From Candidatus Dietzia intestinigallinarum (GTDB lineage: Bacteria > Actinomycetota > Actinomycetes > Mycobacteriales > Mycobacteriaceae): 42,597 nucleotides of DNA. This document shows, one piece after another, positions 1-7,724 of this stretch; position 1 is the first letter of the stretch; each line of letters opens with the position of its first letter. Position numbers and translations under genes: made by a program. The DNA lies in NCBI GenBank assembly GCA_019119875.1, contig DWWG01000062.1:1-42597 (forward strand), in the 5' to 3' direction. The notes beneath the pieces were generated by a model. The model was not told the DNA's origin. It did not search any database and saw only the letters and a list, made by a program, of their open reading frames with translations.

Positions 1-183
1 TCGCTCGCAGCTGGCAGCATCGGCCTCGGCCTGATCGTTGCCGGTGGCGTCAACCTTCCGCCGCTCCCGGCGGTCAACGTCGGCGCGGTCTGCAACCTGC
101 CGCAGGAGGCCATCGACTTCCTCAAGGACAACGGCTCCATGGAGCGGCACGAGTGCGAGCCGGAGGAGCAGCCGGCTCCCTGA
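1..183 (+). CDS. C-terminal end of an unidentified, probably exported protein (5' truncated)
   Basis: The open frame enters from the window edge and ends at a TGA at 181-183, leaving 60 residues. They begin with a Gly/Ala/Leu/Ile/Val-rich stretch (about residues 2-16), followed by a Pro/Val segment and a Cys-containing acidic tail (two Cys, then EPEEQPAP). This composition suits the end of a small secreted or envelope protein, but I do not recognise the family and the start is outside the window. A strong hairpin follows 50 nt downstream, so this is probably the last gene of its transcript. Confidence 0.7.
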   Translation, partial: SLAAGSIGLGLIVAGGVNLPPLPAVNVGAVCNLPQEAIDFLKDNGSMERHECEPEEQPAP

Positions 184-233
184 GCCGTGTTCGCACGTCG
201 GTCTGACCGACCGATGAACTGAACAGACTCCAC

Positions 234-271
234 GCGATCCCCCGCTGGCCACACGGTCGGCGGGGGATCGC
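234..271 (+). terminator. Intrinsic-terminator-like hairpin after the first gene
   Basis: A perfect 12-bp inverted repeat: GCGATCCCCCGC at 234-245 pairs with GCGGGGGATCGC at 260-271 across a 14-nt loop. There is only a short T-rich tail (ATTTCA), usual for actinobacterial terminators. It sits between the stop at 183 and the next gene at 406. Confidence 0.7.
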
Positions 272-405
272 CGCATTTCAGGCCAGCCGCGCCTCTGTCG
301 GTGGCGGTGGCCTATCGGCAGCCGACGAGGTCACAGCCGAGCCGAGGCCAAGGGGTTGCGAGAAGGCCCGGCGACCGGCCCGACGAGGATAAGGAGGATA
401 GAGGC

Positions 406-969
406 ATGCAACGTGAGCACAACTGCACGGGCCACGTGGTCTGGATCAACGGTGCGTTCGGCTCGGGAAAGACCACGACCGCGCAATTGCTGGTCAATGC
501 GGTGCCGGGCTCCGTTCTCGTCGACCCAGAGGAAGTCGGAACTCTGCTGCGGGACGTGCTGCAGCCGGTCGCTCCCGTGCGGGACTTCCAACAGTGGGGC
601 GCGTGGCGGGAGCTGGTCGCGGCGACGCTGAACTCAGTTGTCCGAGAGCTGCCGGAAGTAGGACCGGGCCTGGTCGTGGTGCCGCAGACCATCTCGAACG
701 ACGAGTACTGGTCGGAAATCGTCTCGGCGCTCGACCCCGGCTGTCGGATCACTGCCGTGGCGTTGCAGGTCAGTGCCGACGAGCACCGCCGCCGAGTCGC
801 CGAGGATACCTCCGAGCCCGGCGCGCTGCGGTGGAGGCTGGGTGGGTTCGAGCAATTTCGCTCGGCAAGTTGGATCACTACGGCGTTCACCTGCATCGAA
901 ACCACAGACCTCGGTCCTGCGGAAGTGGCGGATGCCGTGCGGGCATTGTTGAGCGACGAAATCGGGTAG
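406..969 (+). CDS. TmrB-like P-loop ATP-binding protein
   Basis: A 187-residue cytosolic P-loop NTPase. It opens with VVWINGAFGSGKTTTAQLL; the Walker A motif GAFGSGKT is at about residues 16-23. The following blocks resemble Bacillus subtilis TmrB, the tunicamycin-resistance ATP-binding protein: DPEEVGTLLRD, then an aromatic region around QQWGAWRELV, then VVVPQTISNDEYWSEI. Length also fits TmrB. The ATG at 406 is chosen because AAGGAGG lies at 391-397 with ideal spacing; the in-frame GTG at 301 has no such site and would add 35 low-complexity residues. It is a single gene followed by a Nudix gene with its own -10 element. The substrate is unknown; resistance to a nucleoside antibiotic is a family-based guess. 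Confidence 0.8.
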   Translation: MQREHNCTGHVVWINGAFGSGKTTTAQLLVNAVPGSVLVDPEEVGTLLRDVLQPVAPVRDFQQWGAWRELVAATLNSVVRELPEVGPGLVVVPQTISNDEYWSEIVSALDPGCRITAVALQVSADEHRRRVAEDTSEPGALRWRLGGFEQFRSASWITTAFTCIETTDLGPAEVADAVRALLSDEIG

Positions 970-983
970 ACGAGGGCGGCCGA

Positions 984-989
984 TACCCT
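984..989 (+). promoter_or_regulatory. -10 element of a probable leaderless promoter (Nudix gene)
   Basis: TACCCT fits the actinobacterial TAnnnT -10 consensus and ends 6 nt before the ATG at 996, so transcription would start at or next to the start codon. There is no Shine-Dalgarno sequence before this gene. The same hexamer precedes dcd at the same kind of spacing. Confidence 0.5.
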
Positions 990-995
990 CGGGCC

Positions 996-1484
996 ATGAC
1001 GACCCCCGACTTCGTCCTGAAGCTCCGCGAGCACGTGGGCACCGCCCCGCTGTGGCTGGCCGGGGCCACCGCGGTCATCCGCAACCCCGAGCGCACCCGG
1101 GTCCTGCTGGTGCGCCGCAGCGACAATGGCTGGTGGGCACCCGTCACCGGCATCGTCGACCCCGGAGAACACCCCGCCGACGCCGCGGTCCGCGAAGCCC
1201 GCGAAGAAGCCGACGTCGCCATCAGCGTGGACCGACTCGCCTCGGTCGGAGTCTCCCGCATGGTCACCTACGCCAACGGGGACCAGGCCCAATACATCGA
1301 CCACACCTTCGCCTGCACCTACCTCGGCGGCGAGCCCCGCCCGGCCGACGGCGAGAACACCGACGTCCGCTGGTTCGGAGTCGACGACCTCCCTGAGATG
1401 CGCCCACACCTCCTCGCCCGCGTCGAGGCAGGGCTCTCAGACGAGGAACGCGCACGAATCGTCACCACACCCGAGTCGCATTAG
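996..1484 (+). CDS. Nudix hydrolase
   Basis: A 162-residue Nudix pyrophosphohydrolase of the short MutT-like type, hydrolysing a nucleoside diphosphate linked to another moiety. The Nudix box spans about residues 52-74: G-x5-E-x7-RE-A-REE-AD-V, with all catalytic Glu residues present and only the late Gly replaced by Asp. Upstream WLAGATAVIRN and VLLVRRSDNGWWAPVTG match the first beta strands of the fold. The start is the ATG at 996; there is no ribosome site but a TACCCT -10 hexamer 6 nt upstream, suggesting leaderless translation. Its stop codon overlaps the -10 of the next gene. The substrate cannot be deduced. Confidence 0.9.
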   Translation: MTTPDFVLKLREHVGTAPLWLAGATAVIRNPERTRVLLVRRSDNGWWAPVTGIVDPGEHPADAAVREAREEADVAISVDRLASVGVSRMVTYANGDQAQYIDHTFACTYLGGEPRPADGENTDVRWFGVDDLPEMRPHLLARVEAGLSDEERARIVTTPESH

Positions 1485-1487
1485 AAT
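1482..1487 (+). promoter_or_regulatory. -10 element of a probable leaderless promoter for the metal/peroxidase module
   Basis: TAGAAT fits TAnnnT and is followed after 6 nt by the ATG at 1494. The hexamer contains the TAG stop of the Nudix gene. No good ribosome site precedes 1494, which supports a leaderless transcript. Confidence 0.5.
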
Positions 1488-1493
1488 CAGGTC

Positions 1494-2144
1494 ATGTCCG
1501 CCGAGCGCCTACGAGCCGAGGTCCCACCCGTGGTGACCGCGACCGTGGGCGTCATCGTGGCCCTCGTCAGCGGCGTGTTCGGAATCAGCGCCCACGGCCT
1601 CGCCGCCGGCGCCGCAGCCCTCCCGCCCACCTCGGGCGACATCCTCACAGTGGGAGCCGCCAGCGCCGGCATCGGAGCCGTCACCGCCGCCCTCGCCCGA
1701 CACCGCCCACCCCTGCTCACCGCGGCCACAGGCCTGCTCGCCGGACAGGGACTCGTCCACCTCGTGCTGTCCACCGGCCACACGCACACGAGCGGAGTCA
1801 CCGGGGCGGGCGGAGCACTCGGCCACCACGTCAGCGACCCCGCAGCGGTCCGCGCAGCCATGGACGCCGCAGGCGGAGCGACCGGAGTGGGCACCGGCCA
1901 CATGGACTCACTGCTCACCCCGCAGATGTTCGGCGCACACGTGGCCGCAGTCGTCCTCACGCTCGTCCTCGTGGCGATCCTCTCCCGGACCCTCGCATGG
2001 GTCGCGGCCCGGGTGGTGCCACTGCTGGCGAGGGTGCACCTCGTCGTCGTCGGACCCCTGCTGTCCTCCTACGACGCCCACGCACCGCGCGCCCGCTACC
2101 TCCTGACCGGCGGCGGAACCCGGGCCCCACCCGCCGCAGTGTGA
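1494..2144 (+). CDS. His-rich polytopic membrane protein of the PCuAC/Dyp peroxidase module
   Basis: A 216-residue integral membrane protein I cannot assign to a named family. Hydrophobic segments lie at about residues 14-34, 48-68, 73-93 and 145-165, with a fifth weaker one near 168-190. Between the third and fourth segments is a Gly/Ala loop unusually rich in His and Met: HTHT at 96-99, HH at 111-112, HMD at 136-138, plus H89 and H149. This looks like a metal-binding face. It is followed after 62 nt by a PCuAC copper chaperone and then a Dyp peroxidase on the same strand, so a role in copper or heme delivery outside the membrane is inferred. Other membrane functions cannot be excluded. Confidence 0.75.
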   Translation: MSAERLRAEVPPVVTATVGVIVALVSGVFGISAHGLAAGAAALPPTSGDILTVGAASAGIGAVTAALARHRPPLLTAATGLLAGQGLVHLVLSTGHTHTSGVTGAGGALGHHVSDPAAVRAAMDAAGGATGVGTGHMDSLLTPQMFGAHVAAVVLTLVLVAILSRTLAWVAARVVPLLARVHLVVVGPLLSSYDAHAPRARYLLTGGGTRAPPAAV

Positions 2145-2206
2145 TCCGAACCCACACGCCCGCGCCCACGCGGACGGGCGATCACCCCTGTCTCAGAAGG
2201 ACACAC

Positions 2207-2803
2207 ATGCGTACCAAGCAGACCACCCGCGCCGTCGTCGCGGCATCCGCCGCCCTCGCCCTCGGACTGGGCCTCGCCGCCTGCTCCGAGGACACCGACG
2301 CCGCCACCACGAACACCGCCGAACCCGCCGCGACCAGTCAGCCGAACGACGGCGGCGAATCCGAGGCCGCCGTCGTGGTGTTCCAGAACGGCTGGGCCAA
2401 GGCCACCGACACCGACATGTCCGGCGCGTTCGGCACCCTCCGCAACACCGGCGACGTCGACGTGCGCATCACCGGCGTCACCTCGCCCGTCAGTGAGGTC
2501 GTCGAGATGCACGAGATGGTGCCCGGCGGCAGCGGAATGCTGATGCAGGAAAAGGAGGGCGGCTTCGTCCTGCCCGCCGGCGGCGAACTGTTCCTCGAAC
2601 CCGGCAAAGAGCACTTCATGTTCATGGACCTCACCGAGCCCATCACCACCGGTCAGGTGATCCCGCTGGTCCTGGAGTTCGACGACGGCTCCGACCAGCA
2701 GGTCACCGTCACCGCCCGCGACTTCAAGGGCGGCGAGGAGGAATACGTCGGCGGCGACACCTCGCACGATGAGCACGAGGAGGGCGCGAACCACGATGGC
2801 TGA
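2207..2803 (+). CDS. PCuAC-type periplasmic copper chaperone, lipoprotein
   Basis: A 198-residue lipoprotein: basic N-terminus, hydrophobic segment, lipobox LAAC with the lipidated Cys at about residue 26. The PCuAC domain (about 55-170) carries the Cu(I) ligands in the family pattern: H102, M113, H136 and M138 (MHEM ... MLMQ ... EHFM). A His/Asp/Glu tail (SHDEHEEGANHD) may bind additional metal. Family members bind copper outside the cytoplasm and pass it to cuproenzymes such as cytochrome oxidase. The start at 2207 follows an AGAAGGA site. Its 3' end overlaps the peroxidase start by 8 nt, so the two are translationally coupled. Confidence 0.9.
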   Translation: MRTKQTTRAVVAASAALALGLGLAACSEDTDAATTNTAEPAATSQPNDGGESEAAVVVFQNGWAKATDTDMSGAFGTLRNTGDVDVRITGVTSPVSEVVEMHEMVPGGSGMLMQEKEGGFVLPAGGELFLEPGKEHFMFMDLTEPITTGQVIPLVLEFDDGSDQQVTVTARDFKGGEEEYVGGDTSHDEHEEGANHDG

Positions 2804-4049
2804 CCGCACCAACCGCGGTCTGTCCAGGAGGTCGGTGCTCACCGGCGGCGTCGCGGCGGTCGTGGGGGGCGGCGCCGCAGGCGCCCTCGCCGGATACACC
2901 GGGCGCGGAGTGCTCGACGACGACACGGCCGTCGACTGGAAGACGGTCGCCGACTCCCGGGTCGTCGGGAGAGCCACCGAACCGTTCTACGGCGACCGGC
3001 AGTCGGGCGTCACCACGGCGCCGCAATCGCACGCCGCATTCGTGGCGTTCGACATCGTCCCCGGAGCGACACGCACCGAGATCCAGGGCGTCCTGCGCGC
3101 CTGGTCCCAGGACGCCGCGCGGCTCACCCAGGGCCACGGCGGGCTGGCCGACCTCGAACCCGAACTCGCCGAGGACCCGGCCCGACTGACCGTGACCATC
3201 GGGCTGGGGCCCGGCTTCTTCGACGCCGTCGGGATGCCGGACAAAAAGCCCGAATGGCTCGAGCAGCTGCCGGCGTTCCCCCAGATCGACCAGCTCGAAG
3301 ACCGCTGGTCCGAGGGGGATCTGCTGCTGCAGATCTGCGCCGACGACCCGCTGATCGTCTCGCATGCCGCCCGCATCCTGGCCTCCGGGGTGCGGGGGGT
3401 GGCGCGACAGAAGTGGACCCAGCGCGGATTCCGCAAGGCCGTCGGCACCGACCCCAGCGGGCGGACGCAACGCAACCTGTTCGGGCAGATCGACGGCACC
3501 GTCAACCCCCACGAGGACGAGGTCGACTTCGACCAGATCCTCTACTGCGACGGCAGCGACCAACGCTGGATGCGGGGTGGGTCGGCGCTCGTGCTGCGGC
3601 GCATCCGCATGACGATGGACACCTGGGAGGAGATCGACCGCACCTCCCGCGAACTGTCCGTCGGCCGCACCCTCGACACCGGTGCGCCGCTCACCGGCAC
3701 CGCCGAGCACGACCCGGCGGACTTCGAGGCCGTCGACGACCTGGGGCTGCCGGTGATACCGGAGGAATCACACATCGCCCGGGCGCGGCAGCGGAACCGG
3801 GGCGAGGCCATGCTCCGGCGGCCGTACAACTACGACGACCCGCCGGAGGACGGCGAGATCAGCAACACCGGACTGCTGTTCACCGCATACATGGCCGACC
3901 CGGTGCGCACCTACATCCCGGTGCAGCAGCGGCTCGCCGAGCTGGACGCGCTCAACACGTGGACCATCCCGATCGGGTCCGCGGTGTTCGCGATCCCGCC
4001 CGGCGCGCCCGAGGGCGGGTACGTGGGCCAGCAGCTCTTCGAGGACTGA
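2796..4049 (+). CDS. Tat-exported Dyp-type heme peroxidase
   Basis: A 417-residue dye-decolorizing peroxidase related to the EfeB/DtpA branch. The N-terminus carries a twin-arginine signal (SRRSVLTGG at about 10-18), so folded heme enzyme is exported by Tat. The Dyp signature GQIDGTVNP is at about 230-238, with catalytic Asp233; the proximal heme ligand is probably H326 (EESHIARARQRN), and LRRPYNY near 340 supplies the distal-side region. The ATG at 2796 is preferred over an in-frame ATG at 2769 because a GAGGAGGG site lies about 11 nt upstream and the start overlaps the chaperone stop. The pairing with a PCuAC protein resembles Streptomyces copper-trafficking loci that contain DtpA. Oxidation of a copper, iron-heme or wall substrate is inferred. 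Confidence 0.92.
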   Translation: MADRTNRGLSRRSVLTGGVAAVVGGGAAGALAGYTGRGVLDDDTAVDWKTVADSRVVGRATEPFYGDRQSGVTTAPQSHAAFVAFDIVPGATRTEIQGVLRAWSQDAARLTQGHGGLADLEPELAEDPARLTVTIGLGPGFFDAVGMPDKKPEWLEQLPAFPQIDQLEDRWSEGDLLLQICADDPLIVSHAARILASGVRGVARQKWTQRGFRKAVGTDPSGRTQRNLFGQIDGTVNPHEDEVDFDQILYCDGSDQRWMRGGSALVLRRIRMTMDTWEEIDRTSRELSVGRTLDTGAPLTGTAEHDPADFEAVDDLGLPVIPEESHIARARQRNRGEAMLRRPYNYDDPPEDGEISNTGLLFTAYMADPVRTYIPVQQRLAELDALNTWTIPIGSAVFAIPPGAPEGGYVGQQLFED

Positions 4050-4069
4050 GGCCCACCCGGCTGCGCGAA

Positions 4070-4116
4070 CGGGGGTTGTGCATCCGCTGCGGTGCGAATC
4101 GGATGCACAACCCCCG
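4070..4116. terminator. Strong bidirectional hairpin terminator
   Basis: A perfect 17-bp inverted repeat (4070-4086 with 4100-4116) and a 13-nt loop, between the convergent peroxidase and esterase genes. It lies 20 nt after the peroxidase stop. Confidence 0.8.
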
Positions 4117-4208
4117 CTGCCGCCGCCGGAAAAGAGGCCTAGCCCCGAAGGGGCGCCGGGACCAGGCCGAGCGGCGCCGGGATCACGCCGGGGCTTGCCG
4201 GGATCAGG

Positions 4209-5258
4209 TCAGAGTGCGGCGGCGATCGCAGCGGCCATGGCCTCCTGGCCCAGGGCCGTGGGATGCATCGGGGCGGTGTCGTCCGGCTCGCCCAGGAACG
4301 ACGTCCAGCGCTGACCCGGCTCGGCGCAGGCACTGCGGTCCACGTCGTCGGTCGGCATCACCGAGACGTGGCCGTTGCGTGTGGCGGCCTCGTCCACCGA
4401 CCGGTTGATGTCGTCGGTGACCTGGCGCGCCCAGGCCACGTCAGCGGGGTTGAGCTGGTCTGTGAACGCGCACGTGGTGCCCTCGGCGGGCATGAGCGGC
4501 ATGTACTGTGTCGCGATGACCGTCGCATCCGGCGAGATTCCCGCGATCGTGTCGTACACGGTGTCCACCGGCCCGTCCTCGGCATAGACGGACGCGATAT
4601 CGGCCGCGACGGTGTCGCCGATCTGCGACTCGCAGGTCGCCTCCCCGGGCAGGCTCTCGAACGGACCCTGCCGGGTGATGCACGCGACGATGGCACCGAA
4701 GCCCACGTCGTTGCCGCCGATCGACAGGGTCACCAGGTCCGTTCCCGTCTCCAGCGCCTCGACCTGCGGCGGTGCGCCCTCGACCTGGGTCTCGGTGAGG
4801 ACGTCCGGCACCCGGGCCCCGCCGCACGTCGCGTCGGTGAGGTCGCCGACCGCCGGGTTCGCGTCGAGCACGTTCGGGTAGTTGGCCAGGCTCCGTGCGC
4901 AGTCCGCGGGTCCGCCTGCCGGCTCGGTGTTGTCGCCCAGGGCGGCGAACGAGTCACCGAGCGCGACGTAGTCGGCATAGGCCGGTGCGGCCAGCGAGCC
5001 GAGCGGGCCCAGCGAGCCGGACGTGCTGCCCGCGGCGGCGATGGTCGAGCCCAGCGAGCCGACCGCGATGGTGCCGTCCGCCTCCGCGGTGGACTGGGCG
5101 GCCGCCACGGGCGTGACGGCCAGCGCGAGCGCCGCGCCCAGCGCGAGCACCGGTGGAACCAGTGAGGCCCCGGCGGAGCGGGAGTCCCGGCCGGTGGCCG
5201 GGGTCGAGGCCGGGGAGGTGGGGCGACGATGACGACGACGTGGTGTGAGCATGCTCAT
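4209..5258 (-). CDS. Secreted SGNH/GDSL-family esterase or lipase, paralog 1
   Basis: A 349-residue exported hydrolase. A basic N-region (RRRHRR) leads to a long Ala/Leu/Val signal segment at about 31-54. The mature domain has the SGNH blocks: YVALGDSFAALG with nucleophile Ser103, GGND at 181-184, and MHPT near the end with catalytic His332. Six Cys (about 120, 145, 193, 209, 263, 311) suggest three disulfides as in Streptomyces-type esterases. It cleaves ester lipids outside the cell by family function; the substrate is unknown. Start 5258 is supported by CGGGAG six nt upstream; 5252 is an alternative ATG. It lies just downstream of a related esterase on the same strand, a tandem duplication with clear divergence. 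Confidence 0.9.
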   Translation of the reverse strand: MSMLTPRRRHRRPTSPASTPATGRDSRSAGASLVPPVLALGAALALAVTPVAAAQSTAEADGTIAVGSLGSTIAAAGSTSGSLGPLGSLAAPAYADYVALGDSFAALGDNTEPAGGPADCARSLANYPNVLDANPAVGDLTDATCGGARVPDVLTETQVEGAPPQVEALETGTDLVTLSIGGNDVGFGAIVACITRQGPFESLPGEATCESQIGDTVAADIASVYAEDGPVDTVYDTIAGISPDATVIATQYMPLMPAEGTTCAFTDQLNPADVAWARQVTDDINRSVDEAATRNGHVSVMPTDDVDRSACAEPGQRWTSFLGEPDDTAPMHPTALGQEAMAAAIAAAL

Positions 5259-5310
5259 AGTGTGCTCCCGCCGGTGTCGCGGCGAAGGCGAATCGCTCCG
5301 CGCCGGGGCA

Positions 5311-5400
5311 GATGTGCCGGACGGGGCCGGTGTGCCTGGCGGGGCAGGTGTGGCAGGTAGGGCCAGTGTGCCGAGCGTGGCAGATCGGGCTCGTGCCGAC
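5311..5400. repeat. Five degenerate 18-bp tandem repeats between the two esterase genes
   Basis: Units at 5311-5328, 5329-5346, 5347-5364, 5365-5382 and a weaker one at 5383-5400 follow the pattern NRTGTGCCNNNCGGGGCN. They start right after the stop codon of the upstream esterase (5405, minus strand) and fill the gap before the next start. Not part of a convincing coding frame. Confidence 0.75.
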
Positions 5401-5404
5401 CCGG

Positions 5405-6481
5405 CTACCCCTCGAGCGCGGCGAGGACCCGGTCGGCGACATGGGCGTGGCCCAGCGACGTGGGGTGCACCGGCGCGGCACCGGTCTCCACCCCGGTCAG
5501 GTCCACATAGCGGGTGTCGGCCGGGGCGCACATCGAGTGACCGGGCTCGTCCGGGATCACCACGGTCGCGCCGTTCCGCTCGGCGGCCGCCCGGACCACG
5601 TCATTGAGGGAGTTCTGGAACCCGCGCACCTTGTCGCGCTCCTCCCGGGTCGCGGCCATGAGCGGCGCGCACGACGGTGACGACGCGATGAGCTCGTCGG
5701 ATTCCGGGATCGCCGCGAGGTAGCCGGTCGTCACCACGCGGGCCTCGGGCGAGCGGCGGGCGATCTCCGCGTAGACCTCGTCCAGGTGGGAGTCGAGCTC
5801 GGCGAGCGCCTCGGTCGCCTGCCGGTCGATCACGTCCGCGCAGCCCGCGGAGGGATCGAACCCCTCGGCGAGCGTGCCCGTCATCGCGTCGATCACCGGC
5901 AGGAACGGCTCGGCGGTGTTGGTGCGGACCGCACAGGCCGCGATCACGGCACCGAAGCCCACGTCGTTGCCGCCGATCGACAACGACACCAGGTCCGTGT
6001 CCTCCGTCAGCGCGTCGAACTGCGCGGGCACGCCCTCATCCGGCGCCCAGAGGTCATCGGTGACCGCCCCGCCGCACGAGGCGTTGACGAACGTGCCCAC
6101 CCCGAGCTCGCGCGCGACGACCGTCGGGTACGCGTCATCGGTCCGGACGCAGTTCACCGGGCCCGCGCTCCACGCCCCCGGCGCGACGCGGCCCACCGCG
6201 GCATACGAGTCACCCAGCGCCACGTAGCGGTTCGGGCCCGTCCCCTCGCCGGCCATGATCCCCGGCCCGAGGTCCGAGCTGCTCAGCTGGCCCGCCAGGT
6301 TCTGGCCCAGCCCCTGTGCCGAGCCACCGACCTGCTCGGCCGTCGACCCGGCCATCGGCGGCGCCTCCGGGATCGGGGGAGCGGCCGAGGCCGAGGGGGC
6401 CGCGGCCACCGAAAGGGCCAGCGCAGCCGCGATCAGTCCGGGCGCCAGACGGCGAACAGAGCGGGAGGAACGAGTGAACAT
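5405..6481 (-). CDS. Secreted SGNH/GDSL-family esterase or lipase, paralog 2
   Basis: A 358-residue paralog of the neighbouring esterase. The signal peptide has RSSRSVRR followed by a hydrophobic core and an ASA-A type cleavage near residue 33. A Pro/Gly/Ser linker (about 35-84) precedes the catalytic domain: YVALGDSYAAVG with Ser92, GGND at 170-173, and APVHPTSLGH with His339. Cys pairs are conserved with the paralog. It is the upstream gene of the pair; the two may share a transcript, but 146 nt with an 18-bp repeat array separates them. The start ATG at 6481 has only a weak ribosome site, so a nearby downstream start is possible. Role: hydrolysis of exogenous esters, fitting the lipid theme of the window. 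Confidence 0.9.
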   Translation of the reverse strand: MFTRSSRSVRRLAPGLIAAALALSVAAAPSASAAPPIPEAPPMAGSTAEQVGGSAQGLGQNLAGQLSSSDLGPGIMAGEGTGPNRYVALGDSYAAVGRVAPGAWSAGPVNCVRTDDAYPTVVARELGVGTFVNASCGGAVTDDLWAPDEGVPAQFDALTEDTDLVSLSIGGNDVGFGAVIAACAVRTNTAEPFLPVIDAMTGTLAEGFDPSAGCADVIDRQATEALAELDSHLDEVYAEIARRSPEARVVTTGYLAAIPESDELIASSPSCAPLMAATREERDKVRGFQNSLNDVVRAAAERNGATVVIPDEPGHSMCAPADTRYVDLTGVETGAAPVHPTSLGHAHVADRVLAALEG

Positions 6482-6550
6482 GAATACACCAATACACGAT
6501 CGAGATCCGTACCGGGGCAGCCACCTTGTCCGGTTCCGGCGCCAGGCGAA

Positions 6551-6580
6551 GGCCCCGGTTCACCACCTGGAACCGGGGCC
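6551..6580 (-). terminator. Terminator of the fabH-like gene
   Basis: A perfect 11-bp stem, GGCCCCGGTTC at 6551-6561 with GAACCGGGGCC at 6570-6580, 8-nt loop, 30 nt past the ketosynthase stop. On the minus strand it is followed by TT. Confidence 0.7.
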
Positions 6581-6610
6581 CGGGGCGCGACGACCGCGCG
6601 GCGTGAGGCG

Positions 6611-7660
6611 TCAGTCGACCGGCGGCCTGGCCGGCAGGCGCACGACCTGGCCTGCGTACGACAGGCCCGCGCCGAAACCGATGCACAGCGCGATGTCGCC
6701 CGGCTCGGCCTGCCCCTCGCGCAGCATCGTCTCCATGGCGAGCGGGATCGACGCGGCGGAGGTGTTGCCCGTCTGCTCGATGTCGCCGGCGATCGCCACC
6801 GTGTCCGGCAGGCCCAGGTGCTTGGCCATGGCGGCGTTGATGCGGCCGTTGGCCTGGTGCGGGATGAACGCCTGGATCTGCTCGGCGGTCACATCGGTGG
6901 CCTCGAGGGTCTTGGCACACACCTTGGACACCTGGACCGCGGCCCAGCGGAACACCTTGGAACCGTCCATGACCAGGTACGGCTGCTCCGAGGCGCCCTC
7001 GGCCGCCTCGTCCATGAACTCGCGCCAGTTCTTGGTCTGCTTGATGGCGTCGGCCTGCTCGCCGTCCGAACCCCAGACGACCGGGCCCACGTCGTTGCCC
7101 TCGTCCGAGGGGCCCACCACCACGGCGCCGGCACCGTCGCCGAAGATGAACGCCGTGTTGCGGTCCGTCGGATCGATCCCGTCGCTCATCCGCTCGACAC
7201 CCACCACCACGACGTAGCGGGCGCCACCGCCTCGGATCATGTTGGTCGCCACCGCCAGGCCGTAGCCGAAACCGGCGCAGCCCGCCGTGAGGTCGAACGC
7301 GGCGATGCCGTTGCGCCCGATGTTCATGGCGACCTTGGGGGCCGCGTGCGGGGTCATGCTCTCGTAGGTCGAGGAGCACACGATCATCGCGTCGACCGAC
7401 TCCACGTCGATCCCGGCGGACTTCACGGCCCGCTCCGCCGCCGAGCTGGCCATCATGATGACCGTCTCCTCAGGCCCGGCGAACCGGCGGTTGAGGATGC
7501 CCGAACGCTCGTAGATCCACTCGGTGGTCGAGTCGATCTTCTCGCAGATCTCCTCGTTGCTCACGACCCGCTCGGGCCGGTAGGCGCCGATACCCAGGAG
7601 GGTGGTGCCGGATGCGCCCTCGCCGGTAGCGATGGTCACGGTCTCGTTGGAATCCGCCAT
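6611..7660 (-). CDS. fabH: Beta-ketoacyl-ACP synthase III (FabH family)
   Basis: A 349-residue type III ketosynthase that condenses an acyl-CoA starter with malonyl-ACP. The catalytic triad is intact: Cys128 in LTAGCAGFGYG, His268 in IPHQANGRI and Asn299 in TGNTSAAS. GDGAGAVVVG and the C-terminal GFGAGLSYAG match the thiolase fold. The start at 7660 has GAGGAG about 10 nt upstream; 7678 is a less likely earlier ATG. The gene is not in a FAS-II operon but downstream of an SRPBCC gene with 64 nt between, and that gap holds an array of CCGTAT/ATACGG half-sites, so separate regulation is likely. In mycobacteria FabH links FAS-I products to FAS-II. A specialised starter-unit enzyme is also possible. 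Confidence 0.93.
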   Translation of the reverse strand: MADSNETVTIATGEGASGTTLLGIGAYRPERVVSNEEICEKIDSTTEWIYERSGILNRRFAGPEETVIMMASSAAERAVKSAGIDVESVDAMIVCSSTYESMTPHAAPKVAMNIGRNGIAAFDLTAGCAGFGYGLAVATNMIRGGGARYVVVVGVERMSDGIDPTDRNTAFIFGDGAGAVVVGPSDEGNDVGPVVWGSDGEQADAIKQTKNWREFMDEAAEGASEQPYLVMDGSKVFRWAAVQVSKVCAKTLEATDVTAEQIQAFIPHQANGRINAAMAKHLGLPDTVAIAGDIEQTGNTSAASIPLAMETMLREGQAEPGDIALCIGFGAGLSYAGQVVRLPARPPVD

Positions 7661-7678
7661 TCGGGTCTCGCTCCTCAT

Positions 7679-7706
7679 CCGTATACGGCCCGTATTCGAT
7701 ATACGG
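7679..7706. promoter_or_regulatory. Operator-like array of alternating half-sites upstream of fabH
   Basis: Four half-sites in 28 bp: the perfect palindrome CCGTATACGG (7679-7688) and the dyad CCGTATTCGATATACGG (7690-7706). They lie 19-46 bp before the fabH start, where a repressor could block the promoter. TetR-type regulators often bind such sites, but the protein is not identified here. Confidence 0.55.
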
Positions 7707-7724
7707 CTCGTGCTTGAAGCCACA

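Noticed and set aside
2769..2795. Earlier ATG start for the Dyp peroxidase
   Set aside because: It adds nine residues before a good Tat signal and lacks a ribosome site; 2796 has one.
5786..7717. A 643-residue plus-strand frame across the esterase and fabH genes
   Set aside because: It spans two real minus-strand genes and the gap between them; composition is typical of an antisense shadow.
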